Shown: positions 5,052-5,641 of the stretch, in pieces
Layout: each line of letters begins with the position of its first letter
How positions within the stretch are numbered: position 1 is the stretch's first letter
Program-made: the position numbers and the translations under genes
The notes under the pieces: generated by a model
Told to the model about the DNA's origin: nothing
Database searches by the model: none
Seen by the model: only the letters and a program-made list of their open reading frames with translations
Assembly (NCBI GenBank): GCA_022837185.1
Contig: JALHJD010000201.1
Location: 1 to 5,641 of the forward strand
DNA from: Desulfobacteraceae bacterium
Lineage (GTDB): Bacteria; Desulfobacterota; Desulfobulbia; Desulfobulbales; Desulfobulbaceae
Reading direction: 5' to 3'
Length of the DNA stretch: 5,641 bases

Positions 5052-5641
5052 ATGAAACGGAAGACCGGGCCCGGCGGCCGCAGAAAAAGCAGAAGTATCG
5101 CCCACAGCATCTACAATATCGAAGGGTGGGGCATCGGCTATTTCGACATTGATGCCGAGGGCTACATGACCGCCAGTCCCCTCAAGGAGGCGGGCCAGTC
5201 CATCAGAATTTACGATATTGTCCAGGAGGCCCTGGAAGAGGGGCTGCGGCTGCCCCTGCAGATCCGTTTCCAGGATCTGCTGAGGCACCGGGTCTTCAGC
5301 CTGAACGAGGCGTTCATAGCGGCATCCGCCCAGTTCGGCTTCAAGGGCAGGTATTCCGGGGTTTTTCCGGTCAAGGTCAACCAGCTGCGCGAAGTGGTCG
5401 AGGAAATCATCGACGCCGGCGGTCCGTACAATTTCGGCCTGGAAGCGGGCAGCAAACCGGAACTGCTGGCGGTCCTCTCCATGCATACCAATTACGAGTC
5501 GTTGATTATCTGCAACGGCTATAAGGACGAATATTTCATCCGCCACGCTTTGCATGGCCGGCGCCTGGGAAAAAAGGTGGTGCTGGTGGCGGAAAAAATG
5601 GGGGAAATCCGCAAGATAATCGATATGGCCGCGGCCATGGA
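5052..5641 (+). CDS. speA: Biosynthetic arginine decarboxylase (5' part)
   Basis: The first 196 codons are present and the gene runs off the window. The product is a PLP-dependent fold-III decarboxylase converting arginine to agmatine, the substrate of the SpeB encoded just upstream. SpeA landmarks are clear: YNIEGWGIGYFDID (21-34), RLPLQIRFQDLLRHR (66-80), the cofactor-binding PVKVNQ (106-111) with K108 as the Schiff-base lysine, NFGLEAGSKPEL (starting near 125), IICNGYKDEYFIR and VVLVAEKMGEI. ATG 5052 is preceded by AGGAG (5039-5043) at eight bases and lies 26 bases after the speB stop, with no terminator between them, so the genes are co-transcribed. The first 15 residues are strongly basic and poorly matched to the family. 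Full-length SpeA is usually about 630-660 aa, so roughly two thirds are missing here. Confidence 0.95.
   Translation, partial: MKRKTGPGGRRKSRSIAHSIYNIEGWGIGYFDIDAEGYMTASPLKEAGQSIRIYDIVQEALEEGLRLPLQIRFQDLLRHRVFSLNEAFIAASAQFGFKGRYSGVFPVKVNQLREVVEEIIDAGGPYNFGLEAGSKPELLAVLSMHTNYESLIICNGYKDEYFIRHALHGRRLGKKVVLVAEKMGEIRKIIDMAAAM

Noticed and set aside
4094..5110. 338-codon minus-strand open frame opposite speB
   Set aside because: It is antisense to a clear agmatinase-family gene with all metal ligands, has no domain-like sequence, and extends into both neighbouring genes. It is a shadow frame.

Overview
The window is GC-rich (about 60% by eye) and carries housekeeping genes, all on the + strand. 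Protein family features and gene order (an apparent rpsO end, pnp, dut, an MBL-fold gene, then speB and speA) suggest a Gram-negative bacterium. My best guess is a Desulfobacterota (former Deltaproteobacteria) lineage. That placement is inference from protein flavour, not a database match.

Layout. Bases 1-8 look like the last codons of a preceding gene, probably rpsO (ribosomal protein S15). A leader of about 250 nt with several RNA hairpins follows. Complete pnp (polynucleotide phosphorylase, 257-2338) comes next and is closed by a textbook Rho-independent terminator (2368-2405). dut (dUTPase, best start 2433) begins only 28 nt after the terminator T-run. It is followed by a YycJ/WalJ-type metallo-beta-lactamase-fold hydrolase (2923-3702). 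The two are joined by a 12-codon minicistron whose ATG overlaps the dut stop and whose stop overlaps the hydrolase ATG. A second intrinsic terminator (3718-3764) ends this unit.

The second transcription unit follows a 251-nt gap holding a plausible sigma-70 promoter (3791-3818) and a structured leader. It encodes a 75-aa LysW-like zinc-ribbon protein (3954-4181), an agmatinase-family ureohydrolase speB (4178-5026, ATGA overlap) and biosynthetic arginine decarboxylase speA (5052 to beyond the window end). SpeA would make agmatine from arginine, and SpeB would hydrolyse it to putrescine and urea, so this is a polyamine operon.

Most core genes are ordinary. The points worth a second look are the LysW-like protein that lacks the carrier C-terminus and sits in a polyamine operon, the coupling minicistron between dut and the MBL gene, the hairpin-rich pnp leader with an overlapping upstream ORF, and a possible Shine-Dalgarno-sequestering leader ahead of the polyamine operon. 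I found no CRISPR array, mobile element, tRNA or rRNA, and no convincing new multi-gene system.
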